Assembly (NCBI RefSeq): GCF_003316845.1
Contig: NZ_QMIK01000001.1
Span: forward strand, 248,001-312,000
Direction of reading: 5' to 3'
From: Cognataquiflexum aquatile
GTDB lineage: Bacteria; Bacteroidota; Bacteroidia; Cytophagales; Cyclobacteriaceae
Length of the DNA: 64,000 nucleotides
In this document: positions 62,669 to 64,000 of the stretch, piece after piece
How the letters are laid out: each line of letters starts with the position of its first letter
How positions within the stretch are numbered: position 1 is the stretch's first letter
Notes under the pieces: generated by a model
Told to the model about the DNA's origin: nothing
The model's database searches: none
Seen by the model: only the letters and a program-made list of their open reading frames with translations
Program-made: the position numbers and the translations under genes

Positions 62669-63625
62669 TTATTCTTTTTCCCAAAGATCAGTCAACTTAT
62701 AAGGGCTTTGGGCTCCTGTAAAAAAGGAACCATCGATAAACCGATATGCTGTTCCAATGTTGGCAAGTTTTTCCATGTCAGCCTCATCCAGATTCACTTC
62801 AATAGAAGCTAGATTTTGACTGATTCTATCTTGGTTTACAGATTTTGGGATGACTGCAATATCCCTGTGGACAGAATAGGACACCAAAACCTGCGCTGCT
62901 GTGACGCCATGTTTCGAAGCCAGTTCTTTTACAGTTTCATTTTCAAGTAGACTAGGTTCATTTGCTTTTTTGGAAGATGCAGCCCGATCACCCGAACCCA
63001 ATGGGGAATAAGCAGTCAGTAGTATCCCCTTTTCTTTGCAGAAATTGACCAATTTGTTCTGTGGAAGGAAAGGGTGCAATTCAACCTGAAGCATTTCGGG
63101 GGCTATTGTACCGGAATTGATTATCTCCTGAAGTTTGGAGATATTGAAGTTGGAAACCCCTATATGTTTTGTCAGACCCAGATTTTTAGCCTCTTCCATA
63201 CCTTCCCATGTTTGGGCCAAAGGCACATCACCATAAGTATAAAATTCTTCTCTTGTCTGGGCAAAGGATACACCTTTTTTGAAACTTACAGGCCAATGGA
63301 TAAGATAAAGGTCAAGGTAGTCAAGTTGAAGGTCTTTCAGCGTTTTTTTCAAAGCGGGGACGACATCATCAAGCCGGTGATTGCTGTTCCATAATTTGGA
63401 AGTGATAAAAAGGTCTTCTCTTTTGACAAGACCATCTTTAAATGCTTTGTCGAGGGCGTTGCCAACCTCTTTCTCATTGTCATAGATTGCGGCGCAATCA
63501 ATATGCCGATATCCGGCTTCAATTGCCCAAAGGACAGCCTGATATACTTCTCCCGGTTTGGATTTCCATGTGCCAAGGCCAATAATTGGCATTTGGTCGC
63601 CATTGCTAAAAGTGATAGATTTCAT
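62669..63625 (-). CDS. Aldo/keto reductase
   Basis: A 318-residue NADPH-dependent reductase with the TIM-barrel signatures: GLGTWKSKPGEVYQAVLWAI, GYRHIDCAAIYDNEKEVGNA (catalytic Asp and Tyr), LFITSKLWN (Lys), YLIHWPV (His) and IPKSVNQDRISQNLASIEV (cofactor). The tetrad Asp-Tyr-Lys-His is complete. It reduces aldehydes or ketones; the substrate is unknown. It is a single gene with its own terminator. Confidence 0.94.
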   Translation of the reverse strand: MKSITFSNGDQMPIIGLGTWKSKPGEVYQAVLWAIEAGYRHIDCAAIYDNEKEVGNALDKAFKDGLVKREDLFITSKLWNSNHRLDDVVPALKKTLKDLQLDYLDLYLIHWPVSFKKGVSFAQTREEFYTYGDVPLAQTWEGMEEAKNLGLTKHIGVSNFNISKLQEIINSGTIAPEMLQVELHPFLPQNKLVNFCKEKGILLTAYSPLGSGDRAASSKKANEPSLLENETVKELASKHGVTAAQVLVSYSVHRDIAVIPKSVNQDRISQNLASIEVNLDEADMEKLANIGTAYRFIDGSFFTGAQSPYKLTDLWEKE

Positions 63626-63845
63626 GGTTTTGATTTGGTTTTTTGAACTACACGAAGTTATTAGCTAAATACTGCATTCGGAATCAAAACCTCATTTTTT
63701 TGATAGATGTTTTGGAATTCATTTTATTGATTTGAAAAAGAATCAGTATTCCTCACTTGGTTCTCAATAATACTGCCATTAAAGTTGGAAGCAGGAAATT
63801 CCGATTGAAAGCCACATTTAATTCTTAATCTTCTACTTTTGGTCA

Positions 63846-64000
63846 ATGGACAGGCAAATATTGATTGATCTGGTTACGAAGACCATGCCTTTTGGCAAGT
63901 ATAAAGGAAAGCTGCTCTGCGATGTTCCGGAAGACTATTTGATTTGGATGCATAGGAAAGGCTTCCCGGAAGGTAAACTTGGAATGTGGCTGAATACGCT
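63846..64000 (+). CDS. DUF3820 family protein, N-terminal part (cut by window edge)
   Basis: From the ATG at 63846 the plus strand stays open to the window end. The product starts MDRQILIDLVTKTMPFGKYK and continues KGKLLCDVPEDYLIWM and KGFPEGKLGMWL, the pattern of the small DUF3820 proteins (usually about 70 residues). Its function is unknown. The end lies just outside the window. Confidence 0.85.
   Translation, partial: MDRQILIDLVTKTMPFGKYKGKLLCDVPEDYLIWMHRKGFPEGKLGMWLNT

Overview
The window looks like a chromosome segment of a Bacteroidota bacterium, most likely order Cytophagales, family Cyclobacteriaceae (Algoriphagus-like). The evidence is a short RpoD without region 1.1, a BshB1-type bacillithiol deacetylase, DUF6266 and DUF5686 proteins, a TamL-type lipoprotein Omp85, weak use of Shine-Dalgarno sequences and low GC. 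The genus is inference; no 16S gene is present.

Region 1 (1-17872, almost all minus strand) is an extracellular contractile injection system (eCIS, Afp/PVC/AlgoCIS type). In transcription order it holds an AAA+ ATPase, a DUF4255 cap protein, a probable cap adaptor, a single large sheath protein, two tube proteins, DUF5908, a LysM baseplate protein, a VgrG-like spike, a PAAR tip, a gp25 protein, two very large baseplate J-like proteins with a fibre-like protein between them, and the start of the tape-measure protein, cut by the window edge. Cargo and effector genes probably lie beyond position 1. A small membrane/coiled-coil gene of unknown function sits on the opposite strand inside the cluster.

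Region 2 (18030-18590) is the most unusual locus. An intact tRNA-Thr and a short GIY-YIG nuclease gene lie inside a second, split tRNA-Thr copy. The 5' and 3' halves of the split copy each carry an 18-19 bp palindrome in a tRNA arm. The same palindrome lies in the T-loop of a tRNA-Met pseudocopy at 30988-31056. Together these suggest a small tRNA-targeting mobile element and a palindromic repeat that settles in tRNA arms.

Region 3 (18720-40655) is mostly conserved housekeeping: DUF349 protein, YqgE, pdxH, bshB1, LytM peptidase, trxB, rpoD, pnp, rpsO, an LptF/LptG permease, a START-like protein, tRNA-Met, rplT-rpmI-infC-thrS, a DUF5686 outer-membrane protein, lhgO, and a ChbG-deacetylase/beta-lactamase-like fusion.

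Region 4 (40983-50300) is a defence island. Five overlapping or abutting genes form one probable operon: hsdR, a PD-(D/E)XK nuclease, hsdM, hsdS and abiH. It is followed by a DUF5131-like gene remnant, a DUF6266 gene and dispersed GTCATCCTGA-type repeats.

Region 5 (50455-64000) is ordinary accessory and metabolic genome: YheT hydrolase, M20 amidohydrolase, a DUF2064/DUF6134/glycosyltransferase trio, a 1-Cys peroxiredoxin, a KAS III-like synthase, PhzF, an SBF-like transporter, a TrmH-type methyltransferase, TamL, an aldo/keto reductase and the start of a DUF3820 gene. Several tandem repeats lie between these genes.
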